A stretch of DNA of 64,000 bases, from NCBI GenBank assembly GCA_035390885.1, contig DAOOUW010000002.1:18148-82147 (forward strand). Direction: 5' to 3'. Positions 1-9,636 of the stretch are shown piece by piece. Position 1 is the first letter of the stretch. Each line of letters begins with the position of its first letter. Both the position numbers and the translations under genes were made by a program. The notes below the pieces were generated by a model. It was not told the DNA's origin. It saw only the letters and a program-made list of their open reading frames with translations, and did not search any database. The DNA comes from JAOAFT01 sp035390885. GTDB taxonomy: Bacteria; Bacteroidota; Ignavibacteria; UBA10030.

Positions 1-2
1 CA

Positions 3-854
3 GTATGGAGCATATTTGCATATTTGTATTTTGGCACCTGTATCCCCAGTACGGTATTAGCGAAAGGGGCAGCTTATCCGCTATTTATGAATTTTTGGCA
101 AAATATAAAGGATATATTTGCTATTTTAGCGGTTCCATATTCAATAGTGATTTTCATTATTGTTTTCCATCTTGTATATAAACTGGCGACACCAAATCAA
201 TACAAAGAAAAGTGGATTAGAAAAAATTGGATCTTTTATGCCTTCCCAATTATCCAAATATTAGTTTATAGCATAATGGTAAGTAACGAATTAGTATATG
301 CAAGATACTTATATATCTTTTTCCCAATTCTAATTCTTTTGGTCTCTGAAATTTTATTTGAGACATTGGTTTTTGCTAAATGGAAGAATTCATTATTAGT
401 AGCGATTATTGCAAATTTTCTTTTGGCATCATTCGTTATGAGTTGGGGAATAAAGTCAACTTATGTACAAAGAGAATGCACTAAATCACGTTGTATTCAA
501 TGGATTAATAGACATACACCCCAAAATGCTTCAATTGCAACCGTGCAGATTGGCAGAATTGCATATGAGACTGATAGAAAAGTGATTAGTCTTAACGGAA
601 TTATTAATCCAAACTTTATTAATTATGATAAAAAAGGCAAAGACTCAGAATATGTGTTGAAAGTTAAACCGGACTACATTGTTATTGATGGCAAATCAAG
701 TCAAGATAAGGGAATTTTTGAAAATTTAGAGAATGCAAGTGTTGTTGCAAGTTTTGAGGATACACAGACAGTTTTAACCCGTCAATTATTTCATTCAGGT
801 GCTAAGGAAGCTAAAACATATATGAATATTATCAAGTTAGCATGGCGAGAATGA
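3..854 (+). CDS. GT39-like membrane glycosyltransferase, C-terminal part (5' end outside window)
   Basis: This is the C-terminal part of an integral-membrane protein. The reading frame is open to the left edge, so the true start lies outside the window; a TTG at 24 is only an internal possibility. The first residues include YFGTCIPSTVLAK, which resembles the loop 'YFGTPxPnTvlAK' of dolichyl-phosphate-mannose/ArnT-type (GT39-like) transferases. Hydrophobic membrane segments follow (about residues 30-55, 75-90, 98-115 and 123-142 counted from the TTG), then a soluble C-terminal domain of about 120 residues. The family moves sugars from polyprenyl carriers onto lipids or proteins on the outer face of the inner membrane. 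The stop overlaps the next glycosyltransferase gene (ATGA). The family call is moderate because the catalytic N-terminal loop is missing. Confidence 0.65.
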   Translation, partial: VWSIFAYLYFGTCIPSTVLAKGAAYPLFMNFWQNIKDIFAILAVPYSIVIFIIVFHLVYKLATPNQYKEKWIRKNWIFYAFPIIQILVYSIMVSNELVYARYLYIFFPILILLVSEILFETLVFAKWKNSLLVAIIANFLLASFVMSWGIKSTYVQRECTKSRCIQWINRHTPQNASIATVQIGRIAYETDRKVISLNGIINPNFINYDKKGKDSEYVLKVKPDYIVIDGKSSQDKGIFENLENASVVASFEDTQTVLTRQLFHSGAKEAKTYMNIIKLAWRE

Positions 855-1963
855 ACATTCTATTTCTTACCGATGAGCTTCTTCCGGGCGGTGTATCGAA
901 GTATGTCGTTGATCTTGCAAATGCATTAGTATCGGAAGGAAATACTGTCGCTGTAGCTTCAACGGATGGTCCCTATAGAAAAAGATTATCGCAAAATGTG
1001 CGTTTCATTCCAATTCAATTACTCCAACCCAATTCCTATAACAAAAATATATTGGGAATTCCATTGTCATTAACAGCTCTCAAACGACATCTTCGACAGG
1101 AACATTATGACATCATCCATACTCAAAAGAGGTATTCGGATTTAATCGGTAAACTTATTGCACGCAAATTTAATATTCCTCATGTCTCAACCTGTCACAA
1201 TACATTTCACAATCATAAATACTTATCTGTTTTTGGCGATTATATTATTGCTGTGAGTGATTCGATTCGCTCTGTTCTTATCGAGGAGTATAAAAAATCT
1301 CCCGAGAGAGTCGTTACAATCCATAATGGAATATTTCCATTGAAACCAGCCAATGATGAAGATATACGAAGTTTTCGTTCTTCACTAGGAATTGCGGATA
1401 GCTCTGCAGTTATTGGAAGCGTCGGGCAATTTATTCCAGCAAAAGATCGAACATCGCTTGTGCTGGGATTTTCAGAAGTTCTAAAAAATATCAATCGAGA
1501 CGCTCATCTCATCATCGTTGGCGATGGACAGGAGAAGGAAAACATTCTTGAGCTTATTGGACAACTTGGAATCCAAAATTTTGTGCATATTCTTCCACCA
1601 TCGAGTAGTATTGAGTTGCTTTTTTCTTCTGTAGATTTTTGCGTACTATCTTCTATTCAAGAAGGATTTCCTTATGTCATTCTTGAAGCGGCGAGTCTTA
1701 AGAAACCTTTTGTTGCAACTCAAGTTGGCGGAGTGTGTGAATTTGTGGAAAATGGAGTTACAGGTTTAACTATTCCTTCAAGATCGCCAGAACTTTTAGC
1801 TAAAGGAATGATTACGTTAATTAATAATCCTGATTTGTGCCGTCGTTTGGGAAATGCTGCTAGGGAACGATTCCAACAAAATCATACTTTTGATCGGATG
1901 ATTCAATCAACATTAAGCGTATATGAAAAGGCATTACATAGAAAAAATTCATTTGCTAAGTAA
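851..1963 (+). CDS. Glycosyltransferase family 4 (GT-B fold)
   Basis: This is a cytoplasmic, probably membrane-associated sugar transferase of 370 residues that uses nucleotide sugars. The N-terminal strand MNILFLTDELLPGGVSKYV is typical of the GT4 acceptor domain with its glycine-rich loop. The C-terminal domain has the EX7E motif in SIQEGFPYVILEAAS (about E271 and E279), which binds the donor nucleotide. An earlier ATG at 842 is possible, but the ATG at 851 forms an ATGA overlap with the stop of the preceding gene and starts directly at the family N-terminus. It lies between a GT39-like protein and a T9SS protease, so it probably builds a surface glycan; donor and acceptor cannot be read from sequence. 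Confidence 0.88.
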   Translation: MNILFLTDELLPGGVSKYVVDLANALVSEGNTVAVASTDGPYRKRLSQNVRFIPIQLLQPNSYNKNILGIPLSLTALKRHLRQEHYDIIHTQKRYSDLIGKLIARKFNIPHVSTCHNTFHNHKYLSVFGDYIIAVSDSIRSVLIEEYKKSPERVVTIHNGIFPLKPANDEDIRSFRSSLGIADSSAVIGSVGQFIPAKDRTSLVLGFSEVLKNINRDAHLIIVGDGQEKENILELIGQLGIQNFVHILPPSSSIELLFSSVDFCVLSSIQEGFPYVILEAASLKKPFVATQVGGVCEFVENGVTGLTIPSRSPELLAKGMITLINNPDLCRRLGNAARERFQQNHTFDRMIQSTLSVYEKALHRKNSFAK

Positions 1964-4900
1964 CCATTTGTTAAGTCAAATTATTGTCTTAACGATTTTT
2001 GTATTGGCGCCTTTTTGCTCTTTATTTTCTCAGAATATTTCTGAAAAATCGTATACTTGGGGAAAGGTTAAAACCGAGCAGAATGGCGATGCGTTGAATG
2101 TTAACGTACACTTTTTGAAAAATGCCTACAGTCATCCTGAATTTGATGTTCTGAATTCCAATAATGAAAATAATACTGACAATAAAAAAAGTTATTTTCG
2201 TGTTGCATTACCTGCAGGGTATTCTGTGCAATCTTCAAAAGCCAAAATAGGTTCTCAAATTCAAGCAAATGTTGGGATAAACCAAAATGGACTACAGGTG
2301 GATGAAATTGAATGGTTCCGTGGAATACAATGCGCTCGATTATCGATCGATATTTCAACTTTATCATCCGATGTTGACAGCATTGATTTTAATCTCCCGC
2401 TAATAAGGAATACTTCTAATAGCGTCATCTCGCCAAAATATTGGGATAAATATTTTAGTAGAGTAAAAGACATACTCTTTACAAATTACTCTTCTTCCGC
2501 TGAATCTTACACATTGCTACAATGGAATGATACAACAGGAGGGTGGATTCAATACAATCAACCTTATGTTCGTCTCTCGATTCCCGAAGATGGAATTTAC
2601 CGACTTCAATATCAAGATATCGCTTCTATATATTCACAAGCGTCAGCAATAGAACCGACAACGCTAAAATTATTTAATAAGGGAAAAGAAATTCCGGTGT
2701 ACGTTCAAGGAGAAGAAGACGGAGAATTCGATGAAGGAGATTACATTGAGTTTCCAGCATTGAAAAATTATGGTGAGAAGGATTATAGGCAAATTCCTTC
2801 TTCAAATGAAGAATATCCTGAATATATGAATCGCTACACCGATACTTCGTACTATTGGCTCACGTGGGGAGGCGAAGCAGGGAAGAGGTTAGCATCAAAC
2901 GATGGAATAACCTCCAGCGATACACTTCTTTGGTATACTGAAAAAATTCATGTGGAAAAAGATGCGTGGCTTCTTCCGATAGGAAGCGATGATATTCAGA
3001 ATCAATATCCGTACTGGCAATTAAATGATATGTGGTGCTGGAGTTTTTTAGGCGCTGGCGGAAAAATTTCATTCCCAGTAAATACTTCTGATGTATTTGC
3101 TGGGAAACCAGGAAAAGTTTTCGTACGATTTGCAAATTATGGCGCCTCGAGTACGGCTCCTCAAAAAGTGTGGATTACTTTCAATTCAAGCGCTGTCTTA
3201 GATTCAATGTACTTAAATCGTTTTGGACATGGCTTACTTTCTGCAAATGTTGATCCAGCCCTGATCAAGTCAGGAAATAATGCACTTTACTTGTGGTCGC
3301 AATCATTATCATCTGGATGGAACACTGTTGTCTACGATTGGGGTGAACTGGAATATCCACGTACGCTAAAAGTAATCAATGATAGACTCGTGGCAACCTT
3401 TATAGAACCTGAGCAAATTGGCGTGCATACTCTTGTTGTTCAGGGATTTACATCATCTTCCATTATTATCTATAAAATTTCTCAAACACCAAAGAAGATC
3501 AGTCATTATGAACTATCGACTGGCGCGGCGCCATATTCGGTATCATTTCCAGACACTGTAAATCTTAACGATAAATATATTTTTTGCACTGAGGAAACTA
3601 TTAAAAAACCACGTATATGTGAAATAAAACAATTCGTAAATTTACGAAATTCTGCACATAAAGCAGATTACATATTGTTAACAGCGCAGACTTTTCTTAC
3701 AATTGCAGAAAATTATTGTCGGTACATTGAACAATCAACTGGATTAACAACAGCGTTGATCAATATTCGGGATGTATTCGATGAATTTGGATACGGTTAT
3801 CCAACTTCAGAAAGTATCTCTGAATTTTTAAGAGCAACAACTCGATGGCAATTACCTATGCCATCGTATCTTTTTATTGTTGGAGATGGAACATACGATT
3901 TTAAGTATAATCTTGCAGGTACGGACACTTCAAAATGGGTACCTAATTTTGTTCCACCGTATGGCTATCCAGTCAGTGATGCGTTATATACTGTTCTTGA
4001 TGATGCATCTCCTTTGCCACAATTATATGTCGGAAGACTCCCAGTCGAGAGTGCGGATGAGTTTCAGCATTATTTTGAACACTATCAACAGTATAATTTA
4101 CAACCGAACGATGAATGGAATAAAACTTTCTTGATGTTTTCTGGAGGAAGTTCCTCTAATCCATCGGAAATAACTATAATGAAAAATGTAAATCAGAGTG
4201 TCATTGATACGATCATCAAGCCAGTTCCGCTTGGCGGGAAAGCGCGACATTTTTATAAAACTATAAATCCTCCTTCTGATATGGGACCATTTTCTGTCGA
4301 TGAAATTCAGCATGCAATTGATGAAGGTGGAATTGTAATAAATTATATCGGACATAGCGGAACGCAAACGTGGGATAATGGAATTACAAATATAAACCAG
4401 CTTAAGAACTCGGTCAATCGGTTTCCGTTGATCTGTGATTTTGGATGCTCAACTGCTAAATTTGCAGAATCAAATATTCGTTGCTTTGGGGAACTATTTG
4501 TAACAACTGATGATGTACCAGCAATTGGTTATATTGGAAATAGTTCACTTGGATTTTTAACCTTTGCACAAAGAGCGCCGCTCTTATTTTACTTGACGCT
4601 TATCAAGGATACTGTTCACTGTATTGGACAGACTCATTTGATAACAAAACTTCGATATGTTGGAACTGCTTCTCAATCAATGCTCAACCAGATTTTACTT
4701 TATACAAACACATTGCTTGGCGATCCTTCTGTTCAAATTGCATTGCCATCGGCTCCTAATTTTCGTATCAATGAATCGAATATTTCTTCAACTCCTAATA
4801 TCCCGACCGATAACGAGCAACTGTTAAATCTCACTATTCCCTACATCAACAGTGGATTAGTGGTGCCTGACACTGTGAAAATAAAAATTAGCCACTTATT

Positions 4901-7220
4901 TCAGGGCGCAAATTATGATACACTCATCTATCGTCAATGTCCACTTTTCTTTGATACGCTCGATGTAAGTTATCCAATTTTTGGTCTTCCTGGTGAGCAT
5001 CGATTTTCTATCCATCTTAATCCAAATCTTGAGATTCCAGAAATTACCGAAAAGGATAATTCAGCTTCTAAATCCGTTGTTGTACTATCGAATGCGTTTC
5101 AGTTATTAAAGCCAATGAGTCAATTTGAAATGTTTACGAATGAGATTGAGCTGGTGAATCCTACTCAAAAAATCGAAGAAGGTGAGAAGGTTGAATTCGA
5201 GATTGATACACTTGAAGGATTTGGTATGGCTCGGCAACATGAAGCACAAATAGGAAAAGTTACAACTAAAATTTCTGGATTATCACTAATAGAAGGACAA
5301 CGATACTTTTGGAGAGCAAAATTGCAGGGTAGTTCATTATGGTCAAATGGTTCATTTCGTACAGGATTCGATTCAATTGTGAAATGGCATCCGGTTAGTG
5401 ATGAATGGCAGACTTTAACTTCAATGGATAGTGTAAAATACTTTCCTAATGCTGGAGTTCAATTTGATTCGATATACACAAACGTAAATATTATCGCAGC
5501 AAGTTATTACGAAGGAAGTTACGGAAATGTAAAATTCGATGGAAAAGAGGCGCTTCCGAATACTTTCTGGTGGGGACATTCAGTGATAGTAATCGACACC
5601 ATTACTGCTCAACCGATTACAGTACAGCAGTTCGAAATTTCAGATGCTACAGGCTCTGAAGCAACTCGGTTAGCAACCTTTTTGGAAAATTTACCTGATG
5701 GAACTATGATTATTCAAGTTGCTACTACGGACGGAGCACAAGGATTGACGACGCGGATTAAGAACGCTGTAAAGAAATTTGGAAGCCGATATATTGATAG
5801 TATTCAATATAGAGATTCCTGGATTATGATTGGGAAGAAAGGAATGCCTGTTGGAAGCGCACGTGAAGTTTGGCATAAGGGAATTCCTAATGTTATCGAT
5901 CCTTCTACACTCGATACCACTTTCTTAAAACGAGTATTTCAAGGTTCTATTCAAACCCATATTATTGGGCAAGCGAGTAAGTGGAATGAAATGGCAATGA
6001 GAAAAGTAATGCCTCAAGGTACATCTATCGTAACAACCATTTTAGGAATTCAAAAAAACGGGGAAGTGGATACTCTCATTAGCTCATCTCCAGATACTAT
6101 AATTTCACTTTCAAAGATACCTGCTAACATCTATCCAAATATAAAGTTAGCAATAATATTAAATGGGGATTCTATTGGCGCTTCACCTGTTGTAAAGGAT
6201 TTGTCGGTTTCGCTTATTCCGCCAGCCGAGTTGGCTATCGGTCCTCGAACAGTATCGGTGGTTGGGGATTCTTTACTTGAAGGAAGCACATTGACTATTC
6301 AATCCGATATTTACAATGTTGGATATGCGCCTGCAGATTCATTCTATGTTACCGGAAAAATTATAAGCTCTCATGGAATAAGAGCATTAGATACGGTTTT
6401 CGTTCAGTCGCTTTCTAATGATTCCAGTATCAATATTCACTATTCGCTTTCTACTCAAGGTTTGCGTGGAGCAAATTCATTTATCATAGAGGTCGATCCG
6501 AACAATAACATTTCTGAACTTTACCGTAGTAATAACACTTACGCTCAAACATTCTATGTTGGCACAGATACAATTCCTCCAATGTTTGATATTACTTTCA
6601 ATGGAAGAAGGATTCTCAATGGCGATTATGTGCTTGCAAATCCTCGAATTGATATTTCCATTACTGATAACAGTCCTATGTTGATAACAGACCCATCTAA
6701 TGTGCTATTAATGTTGGACAATCGTCGAGTACAACTGGCTGCCGCCACTCAGGATAGCTTGTTTACTTCGCAAACAATATCAGAGCCAGCACGAATAACG
6801 TACCGTCCATCGCTTCCTAAAGGCGAGCATGCCTTGGAAATCAGAGTGAAAGATGTTACTGGTAATTGGTCGGATAGTATTGCAACAAAAATAGTTTTTC
6901 AAGTGGAAACTGAATCTCGATTGCTTCAGGTTTACAATTATCCCAATCCTTTTGGTCGCACAACGTATTTCACCTTTATTATAACTGGAAGAACTATGCC
7001 TGAAGAAGTATTGATTAAAATTTATACTGTTGCCGGCAGATTAATCAAAACAATTCGATGTAATCAATCAGAATTACAAGCTGGCTTCAATAGAGTGTAT
7101 TGGGATGGTAGAGATGCTGAAGGCGATGAAATTGCGAATGGCATTTACCTTTACAAGATTCTTATGAAATGTGAAAATGAAACTGTAGAAGCGACACAAA
7201 AACTCGCAATAGTGAGATGA
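1923..7220 (+). CDS. Giant C25 (gingipain/PorU-like) cysteine protease with CARDB domain and T9SS sorting domain
   Basis: This is a 1765-residue exported protein. A hydrophobic signal peptide (about residues 15-38, ending near LFSQ) is followed by a beta-rich N-terminal region. A peptidase C25 domain follows at about 580-940. Its likely catalytic dyad is H811 in NYIGHSGTQTW and C842 in CDFGCST, 31 residues apart, close to the gingipain spacing. A CARDB-like domain sits at about 1434-1550, and a FlgD-like T9SS type A tail starting YNYPNPFG covers about 1669-1765. C25 proteins include secreted gingipains and PorU, the T9SS sortase that removes the sorting domain and attaches cargo to surface lipopolysaccharide. 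The length exceeds typical PorU (about 1150 residues). The gene overlaps the preceding GT4 by 41 bases and lies 1 base before a GT2. PorU-like sortase or large secreted protease are both possible. Confidence 0.85.
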   Translation: MKRHYIEKIHLLSNHLLSQIIVLTIFVLAPFCSLFSQNISEKSYTWGKVKTEQNGDALNVNVHFLKNAYSHPEFDVLNSNNENNTDNKKSYFRVALPAGYSVQSSKAKIGSQIQANVGINQNGLQVDEIEWFRGIQCARLSIDISTLSSDVDSIDFNLPLIRNTSNSVISPKYWDKYFSRVKDILFTNYSSSAESYTLLQWNDTTGGWIQYNQPYVRLSIPEDGIYRLQYQDIASIYSQASAIEPTTLKLFNKGKEIPVYVQGEEDGEFDEGDYIEFPALKNYGEKDYRQIPSSNEEYPEYMNRYTDTSYYWLTWGGEAGKRLASNDGITSSDTLLWYTEKIHVEKDAWLLPIGSDDIQNQYPYWQLNDMWCWSFLGAGGKISFPVNTSDVFAGKPGKVFVRFANYGASSTAPQKVWITFNSSAVLDSMYLNRFGHGLLSANVDPALIKSGNNALYLWSQSLSSGWNTVVYDWGELEYPRTLKVINDRLVATFIEPEQIGVHTLVVQGFTSSSIIIYKISQTPKKISHYELSTGAAPYSVSFPDTVNLNDKYIFCTEETIKKPRICEIKQFVNLRNSAHKADYILLTAQTFLTIAENYCRYIEQSTGLTTALINIRDVFDEFGYGYPTSESISEFLRATTRWQLPMPSYLFIVGDGTYDFKYNLAGTDTSKWVPNFVPPYGYPVSDALYTVLDDASPLPQLYVGRLPVESADEFQHYFEHYQQYNLQPNDEWNKTFLMFSGGSSSNPSEITIMKNVNQSVIDTIIKPVPLGGKARHFYKTINPPSDMGPFSVDEIQHAIDEGGIVINYIGHSGTQTWDNGITNINQLKNSVNRFPLICDFGCSTAKFAESNIRCFGELFVTTDDVPAIGYIGNSSLGFLTFAQRAPLLFYLTLIKDTVHCIGQTHLITKLRYVGTASQSMLNQILLYTNTLLGDPSVQIALPSAPNFRINESNISSTPNIPTDNEQLLNLTIPYINSGLVVPDTVKIKISHLFQGANYDTLIYRQCPLFFDTLDVSYPIFGLPGEHRFSIHLNPNLEIPEITEKDNSASKSVVVLSNAFQLLKPMSQFEMFTNEIELVNPTQKIEEGEKVEFEIDTLEGFGMARQHEAQIGKVTTKISGLSLIEGQRYFWRAKLQGSSLWSNGSFRTGFDSIVKWHPVSDEWQTLTSMDSVKYFPNAGVQFDSIYTNVNIIAASYYEGSYGNVKFDGKEALPNTFWWGHSVIVIDTITAQPITVQQFEISDATGSEATRLATFLENLPDGTMIIQVATTDGAQGLTTRIKNAVKKFGSRYIDSIQYRDSWIMIGKKGMPVGSAREVWHKGIPNVIDPSTLDTTFLKRVFQGSIQTHIIGQASKWNEMAMRKVMPQGTSIVTTILGIQKNGEVDTLISSSPDTIISLSKIPANIYPNIKLAIILNGDSIGASPVVKDLSVSLIPPAELAIGPRTVSVVGDSLLEGSTLTIQSDIYNVGYAPADSFYVTGKIISSHGIRALDTVFVQSLSNDSSINIHYSLSTQGLRGANSFIIEVDPNNNISELYRSNNTYAQTFYVGTDTIPPMFDITFNGRRILNGDYVLANPRIDISITDNSPMLITDPSNVLLMLDNRRVQLAAATQDSLFTSQTISEPARITYRPSLPKGEHALEIRVKDVTGNWSDSIATKIVFQVETESRLLQVYNYPNPFGRTTYFTFIITGRTMPEEVLIKIYTVAGRLIKTIRCNQSELQAGFNRVYWDGRDAEGDEIANGIYLYKILMKCENETVEATQKLAIVR

Positions 7221-7221
7221 A

Positions 7222-7971
7222 ATGAAATTCTCGATTATTATTCCAACTTACAATGAGGAAGCAAATATCGAAGAATGTCTCCAATCGATCCTTTCTCAAA
7301 ATTATCCACGGAACGATTTTGAGATAATTGTTTCTGATGGTTCATCGAGTGATAGAACAGTACCAATTGCTCAACAATATGCCGATAAAGTGGTGGTTGA
7401 TTCGAAGCGTGGAATTGCCCATGGCAGAAATTTCGGCGCTCAGCATGCTTCTGGCGAAATACTTGTCTTTGTTGATTGTGATGTTAACCTCAGGAATAAT
7501 TTCCTTCAGGAATGCTCTACAAAGTTTCAGGATAAAGAACTAAGTGGTCTCTGCGGAAAAGCAATGCCAAGAGATGGAAATTTCTTTGCCAGATTTGTAT
7601 ACTATGGTACCTATTACCTTGTTCGCATCTTTTCATTTTTTGGGTTGCCTCTTTATCCCGGAATGTGTGTGGCATACCGACGAACAGCTTTTGAAAAAGT
7701 CGGCGGCTTCCGTGAGGATTTAGGAATTTCCGAAGATATTGATTTAAGCAAAAGGATTTCAAAAATAGGAAAATGTATTGTACATTCAAGAGCGAAGGCT
7801 TTCGTTTCAACTCGGCGTTTGCGGAAGTACGGATTAAGCACCGTACTATTTCATATTTGGAATGACTTAAAATATCTTTTTACTGGAAACTCAGCATCAG
7901 TGTATCCTAAGGCTGAAGAACTTCATTCGTGGACTGATTTATGGAAACATCAAAAAGGAAAGATTCGATGA
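7222..7971 (+). CDS. Glycosyltransferase family 2 (GT-A fold)
   Basis: This 249-residue enzyme begins with the GT2 signature MKFSIIIPTYNEEANIEECL and carries the metal-binding DxD motif in VFVDCDVNLR. A later SEDIDLSKRI segment matches the family ED catalytic-base region. It transfers a sugar from a nucleotide donor at the cytoplasmic face of the membrane. A mildly hydrophobic stretch at about 125-145 could anchor it peripherally. It starts one base after the stop of the C25 protease gene and its stop overlaps the start of the Wzi-like barrel gene (ATGA), which supports one transcript. The sugar specificity is unknown. Confidence 0.88.
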   Translation: MKFSIIIPTYNEEANIEECLQSILSQNYPRNDFEIIVSDGSSSDRTVPIAQQYADKVVVDSKRGIAHGRNFGAQHASGEILVFVDCDVNLRNNFLQECSTKFQDKELSGLCGKAMPRDGNFFARFVYYGTYYLVRIFSFFGLPLYPGMCVAYRRTAFEKVGGFREDLGISEDIDLSKRISKIGKCIVHSRAKAFVSTRRLRKYGLSTVLFHIWNDLKYLFTGNSASVYPKAEELHSWTDLWKHQKGKIR

Positions 7972-9587
7972 AAAAGTTTTTTACTCTTGCTCTTTTAGTG
8001 GGATTGTTTGGAACAAACCTTCTCTTTTCTCAAACGATATATTTGCCAATCTCCAACGATGTCTATGGATTCTTGAAGCGAATGGAGAGTAAACAATACA
8101 TTACACATTTTCAGGATGCAGCTCGTCCTCTTTCCCGAATTGCAATTGCACAGAAACTGAAAGAGCTTGAGCCATCTATCCCCAAGATGACCGCTGTCGA
8201 ACATGATCTCTATAATTTTTACCTTACGGAATTTCGATATGAATTACTTATGCTCGAAGGCGATCCAGAGCCTTCGGAAATTCGCTGGCATATTTTTTCG
8301 ACTGACTTGTTTGAAGGGAAGATGAATTTTGATCTTAACTACTGGCTTTCATATCGAGAAAATGGGCAGGAAATTACGCGCGTTCGTACACAAGGGCTTC
8401 GACTCTATGGATATGCTTATAAAAACATAGGCTATTATTTTAATGTTGTCGATAACAAGGAAACAGGCGATAAGTTGAATCCTTCGCGTCTTTATTCTTC
8501 TGAGCATGGAATTGTTGTAGCATCAACTCATGGACCCCATGAAATTCAATACGATGAAAATGATGCGCAATTTACCGTTCAACTAGGACGAGCGGCTCTC
8601 TCTCTCGAAAAAAATGTCAATGCTTGGGGATATGGAGAGCGTGGTGAAGTCATCTTTTCTGGAAGGGCTCCATCATATCCAATGGTAAAACTTGTCTTTC
8701 CATTGTCGCCATCAATCAATTTTGTGTATTTCCATGGTCAACTTAATTCGGATATTGTTGATTCTTCTCGAAGCTATTGGGTAACGTATCCTGATTATTC
8801 TTCATTTCGGCGTGTTGATCATGATAAATTTATTGCAGCGCATCAAATCGAGTTCTCAATTATTCGTGGAATTGATCTCTCGCTTGGTGAATCCATTGTT
8901 TACAGCGATCGTGGACCTTTGTTAGTCTATATGGTTCCAATTATGTTCTTCAAAGCTGCCGAACATTATAATAAGGACCCAGATAATTCACAAATGTTTG
9001 GGAGTTTGGATATCAATCTTTTTCCACGAACAAACTTCTACACCACACTTTTTATTGACGAAATCAATACTGATGAACTCTTTGATGAATTTAAATCGCG
9101 AAAGCAAATCGCATATACGATTGGAGCAAGATTCTTTGATATTCCTTTAACAAATGTAGATTTGAATGCAGAATATACTCGTGCAAATCCAGCAGTGTAC
9201 AATCATAAATATCCGACAGTAACATTTGCGAACAGTGGATATGCTCTGGGAACCTGGATTGGTCAAAATGCCGATCTTCTCTTTTGCCAGGTAGGGTACA
9301 CTCCATACTATAAATTTTCGTTATCTTGTTATTATGAACGATATCGGAAGGGCGGCGATTTATCAATTGGGGATCAATATTCTCAAGATCAGGGGCGGAA
9401 ATCATTTCTCTTTGGTCCGTTACATAAAGAAGAGACTTTCGGACTTCGATTGAAGTACCAACCATTCCGTGATTTTTTTATTCGGACTTTTCTTCAGTGG
9501 CGAACAATTACCGATGAAAATGACCCAACGCTCAATCGTTCCAGGCAACCCGAAATATTTCTCTCTGCTGGACTTGGAATTTGGTAA
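7968..9587 (+). CDS. Outer-membrane beta-barrel protein, Wzi-like (capsule assembly)
   Basis: This is a 539-residue exported protein. The start at 7968 is preferred over the in-frame ATG at 7941 because it forms an ATGA overlap with the GT2 stop, has AAGGAAAG just upstream, and begins with a clean signal peptide (MKKFFTLALLVGLFGTNLLFSQ). The mature part has an N-terminal helical segment (YGFLKRMESKQYI) followed by alternating aromatic beta strands, ending in the aromatic terminus SAGLGIW expected of outer-membrane barrels. The layout resembles Wzi-family capsule assembly proteins of this phylum, which hold surface polysaccharide. The beta-barrel call is firm; the Wzi family call is inference from layout and glycosyltransferase neighbours. 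Confidence 0.65.
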   Translation: MKKFFTLALLVGLFGTNLLFSQTIYLPISNDVYGFLKRMESKQYITHFQDAARPLSRIAIAQKLKELEPSIPKMTAVEHDLYNFYLTEFRYELLMLEGDPEPSEIRWHIFSTDLFEGKMNFDLNYWLSYRENGQEITRVRTQGLRLYGYAYKNIGYYFNVVDNKETGDKLNPSRLYSSEHGIVVASTHGPHEIQYDENDAQFTVQLGRAALSLEKNVNAWGYGERGEVIFSGRAPSYPMVKLVFPLSPSINFVYFHGQLNSDIVDSSRSYWVTYPDYSSFRRVDHDKFIAAHQIEFSIIRGIDLSLGESIVYSDRGPLLVYMVPIMFFKAAEHYNKDPDNSQMFGSLDINLFPRTNFYTTLFIDEINTDELFDEFKSRKQIAYTIGARFFDIPLTNVDLNAEYTRANPAVYNHKYPTVTFANSGYALGTWIGQNADLLFCQVGYTPYYKFSLSCYYERYRKGGDLSIGDQYSQDQGRKSFLFGPLHKEETFGLRLKYQPFRDFFIRTFLQWRTITDENDPTLNRSRQPEIFLSAGLGIW

Positions 9588-9636
9588 TTTATTAAACGTT
9601 TTGTCTTATCAATCTGTCTAACAATCGTTATACTAT

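Noticed and set aside
9091..9465. 124-residue minus-strand frame inside the Wzi-like gene.
   Set aside because: It is a shadow of the barrel gene, with no domain or context support.
9606..9634. TTATCA-N17-TATACT before the ECF sigma gene.
   Set aside because: The -35 is weak and the predicted start would fall inside the coding region after the ATG at 9637.
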